Source: Dimorphilus gyrociliatus
Lineage: Eukaryota > Annelida > Polychaeta > Dinophilidae
Length of the DNA stretch: 64,000 nucleotides
Assembly (NCBI GenBank): GCA_904063045.1
Contig: CAJFCJ010000006.1
Location: forward strand, 930,001 to 994,000
Direction of reading: 5' to 3'
The position numbers and the translations under genes were made by a program. The notes under the pieces are model-generated. The model had not been told where the DNA came from. It worked only from the letters and a program-made list of their open reading frames with translations, and made no database searches. Of this stretch, positions 51,901 to 64,000 are shown piece by piece (within the stretch, counting starts at the first letter, position 1; the number at the start of each line of letters is the position of its first letter).

Positions 51901-54054
51901 AGAGTAACTGCGTTTAAAGCAACTCTATCATGGAGAGAGGCATTAAATAACGGCGGAAGACCTGTTCATACATTTGTCCTTGAAGCTTTTAACGGTTGGG
52001 AAAAGTTTTGGAAGGTTATTAGAACAAGTTAGTATCATTTTAATAAGCTAATTTCATGGAGAATATTAAATTACACTTTTGTTATTTAAAGATATCCCTG
52101 CGGATAGAGTAGAAGATGTAAAATCAGCTGTAAATCTATACAATATAACTTTGAATGATTTGCGACCTTTCAGTAATTATTATTTCCGGGTAAGGGCTGA
52201 AAACAGCTTGGGAACTAGTGAACCGAGCATACCTTCCAAGATGATAGAAACTTTAGAAACTAAACCGGATCTGGCTCCAAAGCAAGTTGGAGGGGGTGGT
52301 GGTAAAGTTGGAACCCTACACGTTAGCTGGGAACCTTTAAAGCTTTGGGAGCACAATGGTAAAGGTTTATATTATATAGCCTACAGGAGAAAGAAAGGAG
52401 ATCAGGAATTTAAGGTTGATTTTATATATGATCGCAAAGGAAAAACGTCTTATCTCTTTTATTATATTATTCCATAGGCGAGTAAAAAGATAACTGATCC
52501 GGAAAAATCTTATTACACTTTCGAAGTTGGACAAAATAACTTTTACTTATTATACGAAGTTAGAGTGCAAGCTTGTAATAATCTGGGTTGTGGGCCGCTG
52601 TCCGAAATTGTTGAAATATACTCATCAATGAGCGGTAATTAATTATTTAATTAATTTTCAGTTGATGTATTTTGATGTATTTCTTATTGTTTTTTATTTC
52701 TTGTTAGTTCCTGTCATCACAGCAGAGGATGTAAGAGCTCAACCTTTCAACGCAACTGCTTGTATTGTACATTGGATTCCGGTTACCGATTCAAGAGAAA
52801 AATTAAAAGGAAAATTAGGAGGTTATAGAATCAGCTATTGGAAAGACAAAGGAGGTTCAAGAGAGGGAGCTCCACGAGTTACGGTTGACGGTCAGGCAGA
52901 TGAAGCGTTGGTAATTGGATTAGAACCAGATACTATGTATAAATTTGACGTAATGATCTGGAATGAGGCTGGGAATGGACCAAAGAGTCAGGAATTTCCT
53001 CAAAGAACGTTTAGAAATTCCCCAATTAACCAGCCAACTGAAGTGCAAGTGTTACAAATTGATTCAGGAACCATAGATGTCTTTTGGAGAGGAGTAAGTA
53101 CAGACCAAAGAGAAGAACCTTTGGATGGATATAAAGTAAGAATATGGAGGTCTGGTACTCATATAAAAGTGGCAGACGACTACGACGCTGGAAAAGAAAC
53201 GGAGATACGAATTCGGAATATGAATCCACACAATATATATAAATTAAGAGTATTCGGCTACTCTAGAGGTGGAGATGGAACAATGAGCTCACCGTCTATC
53301 AAATTTCATCTAGGTAGGTTCATTATACCTCATTTTACATATAGGACTCATCTTCTACGCCGGAGAGCGCATGTAGGCTTAAGTAAAAAAAATATTCTCT
53401 GCAAATATATCTAAACGCTGCTCTCGAATATAAACCTAGCAAGGTTACTTATTCCATTAATTATAGAGAAACATATGTTTTTAATAATTCTATGGATATT
53501 AATTAGCCTTTTCAAATATTCAATTGACATATATAAATAAATGCGAGATGATTATCACACTGACCCCTAATGACACAGTTTGTCGAAGATAGCTACTATT
53601 TTTCTCTCATATTATAATAATACAGACGATTCATACAGACTTATGAATAATCCCTAGCTTAGCTAATATAGCTATTAATTCGATCCAATATAGATTTACA
53701 ATAGACGCAATTTAGAAAGGCGTCTACCAGCTTCAAAATTCATTGCCATATGCTAATCCATTGTCATTTATCTATCAGGAAAATTTTAGTTTTCCAACTG
53801 ATTGACAATGATATTTATGATGTTTATTGCAATATTACTCTAATAAACCTGTAAATTGATTTTTTCGCCTCATCCTCTATTATGTAGATATACTTGTTTT
53901 CTACATAACGTCAGGATATTGTTTTAGCAATTAGATATATTGATTTTTAATAAATTATGCTTCTCTATTTAAAGGTTCTTCTTCCCAAGTTAAGCCGTCG
54001 TTGCTACTCCTTTGTTTGGCTCTTTTAACCATTATGTGTATAAGAAGTCGGTAA
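48955..54054 (+). CDS. Cont: Contactin (C-type lectin + 6 Ig + 4 FN3, GPI-anchored)
   Basis: Cell-surface adhesion protein of axon-glia contacts and septate junctions. Eleven exons, 48955-49027, 49107-49955, 50031-50126, 50198-50764, 50824-51381, 51458-51660, 51736-52027, 52092-52414, 52478-52634, 52708-53313 and 53975-54054, give 1,267 residues. Order: signal peptide (MKLTLLTLVFFCLFL), a C-type lectin domain (ECPTGWEEHKDHCYRF to RPFICEI), six Ig domains, each with Cys and Trp landmarks ending Y-x-C, four fibronectin III domains, then GSSSQ and a hydrophobic C-terminus (SLLLLCLALLTIMCI) fitting a GPI signal. The lectin domain is the hallmark of invertebrate (fly-type) contactin. The last intron (53314-53974, 661 bases) isolates the GPI signal. 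A poly(A) signal AATAAA is at 54143-54148. Confidence 0.95.
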
Positions 54055-54424
54055 CGTAAAGAAATTGAATAATTCTACAACAATTCTATTATATTTTTTC
54101 TATTATTGTTATCTTTTTTATCATAATATTTGTAAAATTATTAATAAATATATATTAAAAAACTATAGTAAGTTTGTAAGACTTCTTAAAGCGTACTCAC
54201 ATACATACATACATATTAAATTTCTCTCTCCCTCTCTCCCTCTCTCTCCTATAATACATCAGTGTTATAAGTGTAATATCGGTTTAAAATACAACTAACA
54301 CAAGTTGTCCTCTATTGATAAATTGAACGCATTGTCTCTGGCTGGTAACCACTTTAATGTCATATATATACAGTATATATATCCCCTGTCATTCACTTTC
54401 TACTAATTGCTTCTCTTTGTCAGC
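54055..54424. other. Short intergenic interval contactin to Ly6 gene
   Basis: 370 bases with the contactin poly(A) signal (54143-54148), a CTCTCC repeat near 54222-54250 and an ATACAGTAT motif at 54368-54376 about 50 bases before the next start codon. Confidence 0.5.
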
Positions 54425-55321
54425 ATGAAATGCGCAACATTTTCCGCAATTCTGGTATTTATTACTATTCATTTTCAATGCTCGACAGGTACACATTTTT
54501 ATTATTCTATTCAAAAGAGCTAAAAGTTTTGTAACATCTCTTTTCATCTCCTTTCAATGCTTTAAATATCCTTCACTTAAAACAGAATTCACTAATATAT
54601 GGCAGTTACTTTTTCGCTATTAGTATAAATATATATATTAATATATATACTGTATATACTTTACAATATATATATATATATATATATTTATCAGGATAAA
54701 TAGCGTGCAATATAAAATATATAGTACGTTTTTCACTTTTCCCTATCTATCTTATTGATGATTAAAAGTTTTTAAAATTAAATTAAGAATAAGAAAAAAC
54801 AATAACAGCCCCAGAATGCTTTGAGTGTACTACCGAAGGAGCATTGAGAGGAGTAAAGTGGTGCTTTGATCAATTTAGTAGACCAGACGAGAAACAATTG
54901 ACTAATTGTAGAGGAAATACATGTCGTAAAGAAGTAATAAATGAGAATGGTATACTTTATATATTTTATTGAATATTAATGAACTATAATTAATTATATT
55001 GATAAATTTGAATTTTATCTTATTATAAGAAATTATAAGAAAATAAGTCACAAATGATAAATGTATTTATATTTTGTAATAATATAAACTTTATTGATAT
55101 TATTCCTAATTTAATTAATGTTTTTAAATGTATATTTAGGAAGAATTTCCGTAAGAAGGGATTGTACAACTGAACTCTTTGATAATGGCTGTAAAGAGGA
55201 AAAAGATGGAAAAGTAATAACTTGTTACTGCAGGGGAACCTATTGTAATTCTGCACCGATTACACTTTTTGTTCCTGCAAATTTTATTCTTAGTATGTTT
55301 TATTTTCACTGTTTAATATAA
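54425..55321 (+). CDS. Ly6/uPAR three-finger-domain surface protein
   Basis: Small secreted or GPI-anchored protein. Three exons, 54425-54488, 54809-54949 and 55140-55321, give 128 residues. Signal peptide (MKCATFSAILVFITIHFQC), then a domain with ten Cys in the LU pattern, starting PECFECTTE and ending CYCRGTYCN with the diagnostic final Cys-Asn. A hydrophobic C-terminal stretch (PITLFVPANFILSMFYFH) fits a GPI signal or short membrane anchor. Phase-1 introns bound each piece, as usual in this family. The specific role is unknown; fly relatives act in septate junctions and channel regulation. Confidence 0.85.
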
Positions 55322-56786
55322 AAGATATTTAGCTAGTCACGATTTCCACTTTATGTCTCATTTCCGTTCTTTTGTAACATTATTATATAAAGTTGGTTTT
55401 GATAAGTATTTATATGCAAGAAGAAGAACAAAAACCTATATATACTCTATATACAGTATGTATAAATCATTTTTATTCTAAAATCTCTTTTAAATGTTAT
55501 ATGAAGAGTATTATTAATGATTAATAAATATTTAAATATTGTATATCGTTTTCTTGTTTCTTTTTCTTTCATAATTAAGAAAAACTAGTAAAGTTAAAGA
55601 TGAACATAAAATAAGAGTAATAAGCTATCGGAATACTTAATAGGTGTAATATTGCTGCTCTTTTTTTCTCAAGCTGTTGAGAGTTCCTTTTTCTGTTTTT
55701 TTGTCGTACAACAGTGTCATATCGCCTTACTTTATTATAACACTTATAAAATTCACCTGATCCTATTCTAGCTCCCTTAGGGTATCGAAATGTTAACTCA
55801 GAGATGTTTTATTCTTTATATCACTTGTTAGATTATTAGAATTATCATACGATTTCAAACACAATTTTCGATTATTCCTAATAATTCTTATATATATATT
55901 TAGTATTATTAAATCTTAAGATTTCATTTACAACATTAACTATATGCTAACACCGTTTCGAATACTATATAACTAATTACAACATTTAGTTAGCAAAACC
56001 TTGTCTACTATTACTTTTATACGTAAAATAATATTGACAAATTCCACCCCCTCTTCACCTCACCTTCTTCTTTTTAATACGTTTTCTACTTTCAATTTCA
56101 AAGTTTTTGTGATTTTTTTTACCCTCTTCCTTTTCACTAATTACCATGTCAATAATTATTTAACGTTTACATATTAAAGATTCAAGTGATTATTTAAATA
56201 AATGACATGTTCTCTAAAATGTTATTAATGATTATCTTTCTATTTTTAGCCTGGATTATAAGATTACTTTGGTTTGATAAAATACGATTTATAAAAAATA
56301 TAAGTAATATTTATACACACATATATATATATATATATACTTGTATATCCATCATAATATGAACTAGCCTAAGAGAGCTTTTTAACAGCAACGCCATCTG
56401 CTTAATTCTTTATATTTTTCTTCTTTTTTATCAAGAATATAAAGAATGGAATTAATTTTTTACATGCAAGCACCCTTCGATGTTATTTAATTAACGATAC
56501 AATTTCTAAGCTTCATTGATTTCCGGTTTATGTTTGAATTTAGTAGTAATAATACAGTAGACCTATTAAAAATGCTTTTGTTTCTTTCCGCAGAATTACC
56601 AATTAATAAAAAATATCACTCAAAGAATTTTTATAGCGTCAGTTTCTTAGGAACGGCGTCTTTACGTAAACTTTTATTAAATATAACGAACTCGTATTGA
56701 CAAGTTGAGTTTCGAAATAAGCTTGGTCATGGCTGAATACAATATGGCGATTTCCCATATATCGCTCAACGTAGGAAAACAAATTC
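55322..56786. other. Intergenic interval Ly6 gene to DET1
   Basis: About 1.5 kb of AT-rich DNA with a TA run near 56321-56340 and an ATACAGTAT motif at 55451-55459. I see no exon-like segment. Confidence 0.5.
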
Positions 56787-58583
56787 ATGGCAAAAATAGG
56801 AAAATTAAATGACGACATAATAATGGAAGATTTCCAGAGCGACGATGAAAGTGAGAATCTACCGTTTCGGAGAAGAAAAATTCCTAATGAAAACCTTACT
56901 GATAGAATAATGAAACTTCAATATCAAAGACATAGAAAACATACTCATTTGGCGAAAACTCATAAACTATATCAATGTGTTTTTCCAAATTTAACAATTT
57001 CCGATGTTGATTATCCTCAGGTATATGGCAGAAAATTTAGCCCTGATGGACGACATCTTGTCAGTTTTTCAATGGATTTAAAAACTTTAGTCATTTATAA
57101 ATATAATGGAGCCGCATCAGCAGAGCATTTACTTACAAAAATCAAATCTGATGTTAATCTTATAAATCAAGAATCGTATTGTAATTATGAAAAGTTAAGA
57201 ATGGTTTTATTTAGTGCCTTTTTTACGAAGAAATTTGAAATAACTTTAGTAAAAGATAGGGGAGGTTTAAATAGGGAATGTTCAGTTTTCTCGACAGATT
57301 CTAGATATGTTATTGTTTGCCACCATTGTACTCATTCTCAGATGTATGCCACGCAATGTTTTCGGGAAAATTTCTATCAAAATAACGAAACTCTCGCTCC
57401 ATCCTCGAGAACTCCAGTAGGAGAATATAATTTCGAGGTTGTTGATTTATATACTGGTACAAAGACTTTCTCCCTCCAATTCGACAGTGAAAGAATACCA
57501 ATAGCTCATCAGCAAGGTAAGTTTATCCCTGATAAATAAAATTCTGTTCTTTAGTACATTTCTTTATTCTTTTAGGTATTTACCTCTATAGGAATAAATT
57601 AGGAATTATTTGCTTACAACATCAAAAAATCTTACTCTATCACTTTGAAAATGGAATTCTTACTGAATGTGATCAGATTGGAGTAGATACACCTATTGAA
57701 CACTCAAATTTAGAACCTTTTCAATCTCCATATTTTGGTACTACTAGACAGGCTATATTTACATTTTTAGCGGAAAGAGGAAAAATGGAAGCCGAAAATT
57801 CTAAAGATCCATTTGAAAATATGAAGATGTTAGGTACAAGTCAATGCTTGTCAAAGATGAAATTATGGAGATTTCAGTTTTTAGACGAAGATAAACTTTT
57901 TATTAAGTTTATTCACGAAGATGTCGTGTCTGCTAGGGTTGTTGATAACGTGATGAGGTTTGCCGTTTTTTCTGTGTATAGCATATCAGCGAGGAGGATA
58001 TTGTATATGTTTGATGGTGCTTCTTCCACACTATTAAAGGCCTTTGAAGAAAACTGTGATGACTTTAGAAATGCTGAACTGAACGGAAAAGAAGTCCTTT
58101 ACCCATCGTCAATGGCCTGTTGTATTGATTCCAGAATGAATTATTTAAGACAAAAAGCATCTACAGCAACAGATGAAAGAGAGTCTAACAAACGATATCT
58201 TGGACAAATACCAATGCCCTGTCAAAATTTTTCGTATTCTCCCTATTTGGACGCTAAATTATTTAGTTATGATGAACAATTTATATCGAATTTCGAGAGA
58301 CCAAAGCCCGTCTCATCAGCTCCATTAAAGTAAGTGATTTACTCTAGCGACTTTATTCTATTCTCATATCAATTGATTTTTTTTCTCTAGCTTCCTCTCT
58401 CGACCTTCTTTATTAAAGAAATTTCAGATTAAAACTGGTCCAGAACCCGATCAAAGTCCAGCTAATGAAAAAAAACTAGTCGCTTTCAACTTTCACCCGT
58501 TTGAACCTTTTGCTATGAGCCTACAAAGATGCGGTGTACATTTTGTATTAAATTTCCATATTAGGCATAATTCTGTTAAGTAA
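56787..58583 (+). CDS. DET1: DET1 homologue
   Basis: Substrate-side component of a DDB1-CUL4 ubiquitin ligase (with COP1 and DDA1) that promotes turnover of transcription factors such as c-Jun. Three exons, 56787-57516, 57576-58329 and 58391-58583, give 558 residues, close to the 550 of human DET1. Family blocks: CVFPNLTISDV, RKFSPDGRHLVSFS, LNRECSVFSTDSRYVIV, AHQQGIYLYRNKLGI, LDEDKLFIKFIHEDVV, CDDFRNAELN, SPYLDAKLFSYDEQFIS and AFNFHPFEPFAMSLQR. The N-terminus is a divergent acidic extension (MEDFQSDDESEN). A poly(A) signal AATAAA is at 58649-58654. Confidence 0.93.
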
Positions 58584-59433
58584 AAGAAAAGAGGCTTAAT
58601 GTTGATCACTTTTTTATTAGTTTTTACTGTTTAATATTTTTTTTTGTTAATAAAAAGGTGCAGTTATTATTTTCTTATAAAATCCTTTATAAATGCATGT
58701 TTAATTATTTCTATTCCAAATAAACAAACTCTTTGTTCTTAAAAAAAATAAAGAAGTATTTTGACTTTTATTTCTTATAAACAAAAAGATTCAAATATTT
58801 CCACAGAATATAACTGATACAATCAATAATCGCAATATTTAAGTGCTGCCATCTCCTTTTCAAGAAAGGTCATTTTAAAAAAAGAACCCAAAGAATTAAT
58901 GAACATTCATTTAAGATAATATGGAAAAAGTTATAAATCTTTATAATGAGAAAACTTGAAATAGATTATTAGACTATATATAAAATATAAAGTTTAGAAA
59001 CATTCTTTAATACTGTTTCTGATAGAATTGAATGACTTTTTTTATTTTTGACAGATACTCTTTAAAATTTAAAACTCTCTAGTAGGGCGTCTAATAAAAC
59101 GTCGCGAATATATTCGAATCCTGTATTAAATAAATAAGATTACGACTATCCTAAATATGTGGTAAATTTCTCATACCTAGAAAGTAAAATTTTGAAAGGT
59201 GCGCTATTCATTCCGCTGTCACGTGACGCACAGGTAGTTGTGACGTAGTAAGCATACCCGTTAGGGGTGATCAAACGTTTTACCTGGTTTTTAGAGATTT
59301 GTGTGTCCGAGTTGACTACCTTGAAAATAAATAAAGATCAATGATTTTTTTAATGTGATTTTAGATAAGCTATCAAGAGGTAAGAAAATAATTTAAAACA
59401 ACTTGTTTATCAATTACAAACAACTACTTACAG
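58584..59433. other. Intergenic interval and 5' UTR of the neuroglian-type gene
   Basis: Contains the DET1 poly(A) signal (58649-58654), a less AT-rich patch around 59200-59280 that may be the promoter, and a probable 5' UTR intron, donor GTAAGA at 59380 to acceptor ttacag at 59433, nine bases before the ATG. Confidence 0.5.
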
Positions 59434-59441
59434 GTGCAAAA

Positions 59442-62400
59442 ATGAAATTTTTACTCATTCCTGCTTTGTTTTTAATACTCTCTATAAAAGTTATGGGCCA
59501 ACCTAATGTTTTACCTGCTGATAATGAAAGAAAAGTTATTGTTCCCCCTCTTATATATATACAACCGAAAAGTAATTTGACTTTCGTGCTTGGTGAATCT
59601 ATAGAGATGCCATGTGTAGCAACTGGAGTTCCAGAGCCAAGATACAACTGGACATTCAATAATGTATCTTATGATGCTTCAGGTGTTAACGGAAAAGTTG
59701 CTAAACAACCTGGCAAAGGAACTCTAATCTTTGCAGATCCACAACAAAGAGACGAAGGCACATATCAATGTTTTGCATATAATGAAGGGGGAGTATGTAT
59801 GTCCATAAAAATATACTTAAGAATGGCGATATTAGACTCTTTCGTTAGTCGGAAGGTCACTGTCTTAGAACCAAGATTGGGTGATTCCCTTAAGTTGACT
59901 TGCACGCCTCCAAGAGCCTATCCAGAACCAGATATATTTTGGGCAATTCTTGAAGAAAGAGGGTCTTTCTATCCAATAGAAGAAGATGATAGGATAACAA
60001 TGGATCCAGATGGAAATCTTTACATAACAAATGTGGCAGCGCGAGACAAACAATCGGGTAAACGGTGGGCGTGTGTTGTTCAGAATCGGCTCATGAGGGA
60101 GATTCGACACGGCGAATACAAAGTTATTGAACCAATTTCCGGACTTCCGCAGTTAGGATCTCCAACAATTCTTTATAGTCATCCTACTACACAGGTACTT
60201 TAAGCAAAGTAAATACAATAGCATATCAATACAAATATTCCCTTTAAAAATATAGGTGGCTGTGCGAGGAGAAACTTGGAAAGTTAAGTGTATATTTGGC
60301 GGCAATCCAACTCCGAATATTGATTGGATAAGAGGAGAAGGTAAACCAATACCAAAGTCAGCAAAAATTGAAAGCTACAGCCAACAATTGACAATATACG
60401 ACATACGAGAAGAGGATGCTGGATCGTACCAATGCTCTGCAATGAACTCCAACAGTCCACAACCCCAAAGACAATCATTTAACCTTAAAGTTGAAGCCGC
60501 ACCATATTGGATTCATAAACCTATGTCTCAAGACGTTGCCGATAATGAAAGAGTGGAATTTCTTTGCGAAGGACAGGGTAAACCGGATGTCGAGTATTAT
60601 TGGTTTATTAATGAGAGGAAATTAGGCGATGCTCCACCTGATCCAAAAAGAACTAAACTAAAAACCAAAATGATCTTTACAAATGTAACAAAACATGATG
60701 TTAAAGTAATCGCTTGCAACGTTACAAATGCGCACGGCTATATATTCGCTAGTGCTTACCTCAACGTCCAACTTGAGCCTCCGCATATTCGAAGAGCACC
60801 GAAAATTGGAATGAAAGCTGCAGAGGGTCAAACAATCGATCTAACTTGCGAAGTTTATGGAAGTCCAAAACCTTTAGTTATTTGGTACAAAGGACAAGAA
60901 CAGCTAACCGGAGGAAGATTTGAAATACTGCCTGAGGGACACTTGAGAATCACTGACGTTTCACTAGTTGACACAGGTACATATAGGTGCTTTGCTTCGA
61001 ATAGACTTGGAACTGCCTCGGCTGAAGGTACTCTGATTGTACGAAGAAAAACTATGATAAGAATTGCTCCGCAAGATGTAACTGTTTATGAAGGCACCGA
61101 AGCAAAATTCACGTGTACTGCTACAACTGATTCTGAAGAAATTCAAAATTTACGCATCAGATGGAAGAAGGATAACGCTTACATTGACTTTAGCGAAGCT
61201 CAAAGAATATTTCAGAATTCAATGGATAATTCACTAACGATATCAGGAACAATATCTTTAGATACAAGTAAATACAGCTGTGTTGCTGAAAACGGTTTAG
61301 ACTCCGACGAAAAAACTGCTCAATTGGTTGTGCAAAACAGACCCGATCCACCGAAAAATGTTCACGTGAAATGCAAATCTGATGCACAACAACTAAAAGA
61401 GAACCAAGTTGAAGTTACTTGGGAACCTCGAAAAGAAAATTATGCTCCTATTCTCAATTTCATTCTTCAGTACAACACCAGTTTTACACCTGATAATTGG
61501 GTCGACTATGAAACAAACATTAACCAGACACAAGATAACATTAAAGTCTTCCTTACTCCATGGAGTAATTTTACTTTCCGAGTATTGGCTAGGAATAAGA
61601 TCGGTATATCCGAACCTTCCACTCATTCGAGCGAAACATGTCTTACTGAAGAAGATGTACCAAGTAAAAATCCTGATAATGTCATAGGTGAAGGCGATGC
61701 TCCAAGAAATCTAGTCATTTTTTGGACTCCAATGCCTCAAATTGAGCATCACGCTCCTAATTTCAAATACATCATCGAGTTCCGTCGAGCCGATATATCA
61801 AATTCAAAAATTGAGAGAAAGACTGTGGAAGATTGGTGGGAAAATCATTACCGAGCTGGTGATAACCTACCATCATATACACCATATAATATCACCATTA
61901 GAGCTGTAAATCGAATCGGACCTTGTCCAATAGATCCTACAACTGTAGTAGGATACACTGGAGAAGAACAACCAACTATCGTTGTCGGAGCCATAACTGT
62001 AAGTGAGGATAGTATAACAGATTTTACTGCTCAGCTTCAGTGGCAACAAGTTGATACTAATCCTGATCTTATAAAAGGATTTTTCCGAGGCTATAAGGTT
62101 CAATTCTGGAAAGAAGGAGAGAAAGAAAAAACAATGAGAGAACAAGATTTTATTCTCCGCGAACCTGAGAATCCCATACAGCCTAGAATACGCGGTCAGC
62201 AACTTTCGCGGAAAAAGAGAGATTTAGAATCAGTAGTTAAAGCTACTCTTACTCATTTACCAGCAAATTCCAGAATTATTGCCAGAGCTCTAGTTCTTAA
62301 TAGATACTTCGCTAGTGCACCAAGCCCTGAAGTATCCTTTCAAACAAAACCAGGCAAACCCGGACCTCCATCTACGTTCAATATAGTCAATCGAGGTGCT

Positions 62401-63385
62401 ACACACTTTGAACTACGTTGGACTAAGCCCAGAGAAGTAAACGGTGAACTTGTTGGCTATGATATCAGTTACCAAATTGTTAAAGATCTCAATTTGGGTA
62501 GATTGCAATTTCGTGAACAAGTATCCGATCCTGATGCTAATTATGCTAGATTAACTGGTCTGAGACCAGAGACAAACTATAGAATATATTTATACGCAGT
62601 AACAAAAGCAGGAAGAGGAGAGCCTATATTCCTCGATATGACAACGATTCCGGCATCGAGACCATATCCCCCTACATTCTCTATTACCGCAGTCGGTCGA
62701 ACTTTTGTAAATCTGACATTCGAACCATCTCGAATTGGAAACCCCGGAAGTGTCTTCTATCCACAATATAGAATAAGAGGTTTCTATCATTGGACTCATG
62801 CTCCTGACGAAGTAATAGATTTCAACGCATATATCGGTGATCTTGAGCCAGGAACAACGTATCAGATTAGAATGATGTCAAAGAATGGTGAAACATTCGA
62901 GAGTGCTAGCGAGTTCCAAGAATTAAGGACGGATGGTACTCGAGAAGGGAAAGCATCAGCTAGTCAAGGCTGGCATATTGGACTGTGGATAGGACTCATT
63001 CTGGTCATAGCAATCTTCATCGGCTTTATAGTTGGTAAGAAGAGAACCGACGAATGGTGGAAGGATAAAGAAGAAGCTATTGATGATGAAATCCGAGCCT
63101 TACAATCCAGACAAGCAGCGGAGCATTTAAATATGGGATTAACGAATCAGTATGTCGAAGGGTAAGAGAAACACGAAAAACAATATTCTAGCAGCTAATT
63201 TTCTTTCCTTTTTTCGAAACAGAGTGAGTCGGGATTACGACGATTATTCAGCAGCTGAATATCGAGGGGATCAATATCCTCCAGAAACTCCAGTTTCAGA
63301 ATATGCTCCTACTTATAATTACGGTCAAGCAGCAAAAGTTCATCAAGTCGAAGATCCTCAGGAGAAAAGCTCGACGTTTGTTTAG
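59442..63385 (+). CDS. Nrg: L1-family cell adhesion molecule (neuroglian-like)
   Basis: Neural and epithelial adhesion receptor. Three coding exons, 59442-60194, 60256-63161 and 63223-63385, give 1,273 residues; the 2.9 kb middle exon is exceptional in this window. Signal peptide (MKFLLIPALFLILSIKVMG), six Ig domains, five fibronectin III domains, one transmembrane helix (HIGLWIGLILVIAIFIGFIVG) and a tail of about 95 residues. A basic site SRKKRD lies in the third FN3 domain, where vertebrate L1 is cleaved by proprotein convertases. The usual ankyrin-binding FIGQY is not recognisable; the tail has Tyr-rich repeats (DYDDYSAAEYRGDQY) and ends in STFV, a class I PDZ-ligand pattern. A poly(A) signal AATAAA is at 63567-63572. 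Confidence 0.93.
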
Positions 63386-64000
63386 TTAATAATTATAGCT
63401 TTTTAAAGACTTTTGTTCATATGAGGTTTTCTAATGGGATTTTTTTTTTCAAAAAAATTCTTGATACATAGTTTTCCAAGATAATATTCCGATAACTATT
63501 GTTATTTTTTATTCATTTTTTTTATTATATACTTTATTAACCTATTGTATATTGATTGATTATAGTAATAAAGGTAATTATAATAATTTTATACGAAACA
63601 AGATAGAATCGTTAGTCGATTATTTAGTTCACCTTATCAGTTATAACAAATCTTTTTCAATATTACCTTTCTTATCAGGAGTAAGATAAAACTTTGTTTT
63701 TTTTGTTTGAAATATGTTTTATGAACAAAAAAAGATCTACAACAAACGCTTTCTCCATTTTCTTAATTCCCTTTCTTTTTTTTATCATTTTTGATCAAAG
63801 ATACTTGACTTGTTGATATTTTAAATGGTTAAATATTTAGAGACTTTTTTATGACTTATATTTAAATAACGTATATCAGTGTTTTTTGACTGTACCTGAC
63901 TCTTTTTATTATCAGTTCTCCTTTTTCTTTTACTTGAAAAATTCTTCAACAATACTTCTTATTACGTTGAACTTTTTCAAGAGAATTTTTATCCTTTTTT
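63386..64000. other. 3' UTR and downstream flank of the neuroglian-type gene
   Basis: AT-rich, with the poly(A) signal at 63567-63572; nothing else recognised up to the window edge. Confidence 0.6.

Overview
This window is animal nuclear DNA. It is AT-rich and intron-bearing, with many introns of only 45-80 bases, and the genes are metazoan: a CaV1 calcium channel, contactin with a C-type lectin domain, an L1/neuroglian-type adhesion molecule, DET1, DCP1, JMJD6 and TSNAXIP1. Lectin-containing contactin together with TSNAXIP1 and a PRXL2B-type gene points to a protostome invertebrate with a compact genome. My best guess is a lophotrochozoan, possibly a small annelid, but the sequence alone does not prove this. 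All gene models below are exon chains that I joined by hand from splice signals and checked for reading phase.

Layout, left to right: the 3' part of 2-oxoglutarate dehydrogenase E1 (+, 1864-4564); a large unrecognised charged protein (-, 9308-5222); TSNAXIP1 (-, 14131-9910); JMJD6 (+, 14504-16373), sharing a 372-base divergent promoter region with TSNAXIP1; a PRXL2B/SelU-type selenoprotein (+, 16803-17617) with an in-frame TGA and a SECIS-like hairpin in its 3' UTR; a gene-poor stretch (17.9-20.3 kb); an SPFH/band-7 membrane protein (+, 20385-22305); a type II membrane acetylcholinesterase-like enzyme (+, 22479-25587); DCP1 (-, 28590-26265); the CaV1 alpha1 gene (+, 29301-46836, 38 exons plus alternative exons); a Rab32-subfamily GTPase (-, 48595-47790); contactin (+, 48955-54054); a Ly6/three-finger protein (+, 54425-55321); DET1 (+, 56787-58583); and a neuroglian/L1-type protein (+, 59442-63385).

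The strongest special observations are these. (1) PRXL2B has an in-frame TGA exactly at its redox-active Cys position, with a form-II SECIS-like element about 55 bases after the stop codon. (2) CaV1 keeps two minor-spliceosome (U12) introns, one of them AT-AC. (3) CaV1 has a pair of 84-base mutually exclusive exons for segment IVS3, followed by a 24-base cassette exon. (4) The cholinesterase is anchored by an N-terminal transmembrane segment, with its catalytic triad and choline-binding Trp intact.

Functionally, the right half is rich in neural and junctional surface proteins: CaV1, contactin, Ly6, neuroglian/L1 and, to the left, the cholinesterase. In flies, contactin, neuroglian and several Ly6 proteins work at the same septate junctions, so the local grouping may be more than chance, although it could also be coincidence. 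The other genes are housekeeping: TCA cycle, mRNA decapping, ubiquitin ligase adaptor and vesicle traffic.
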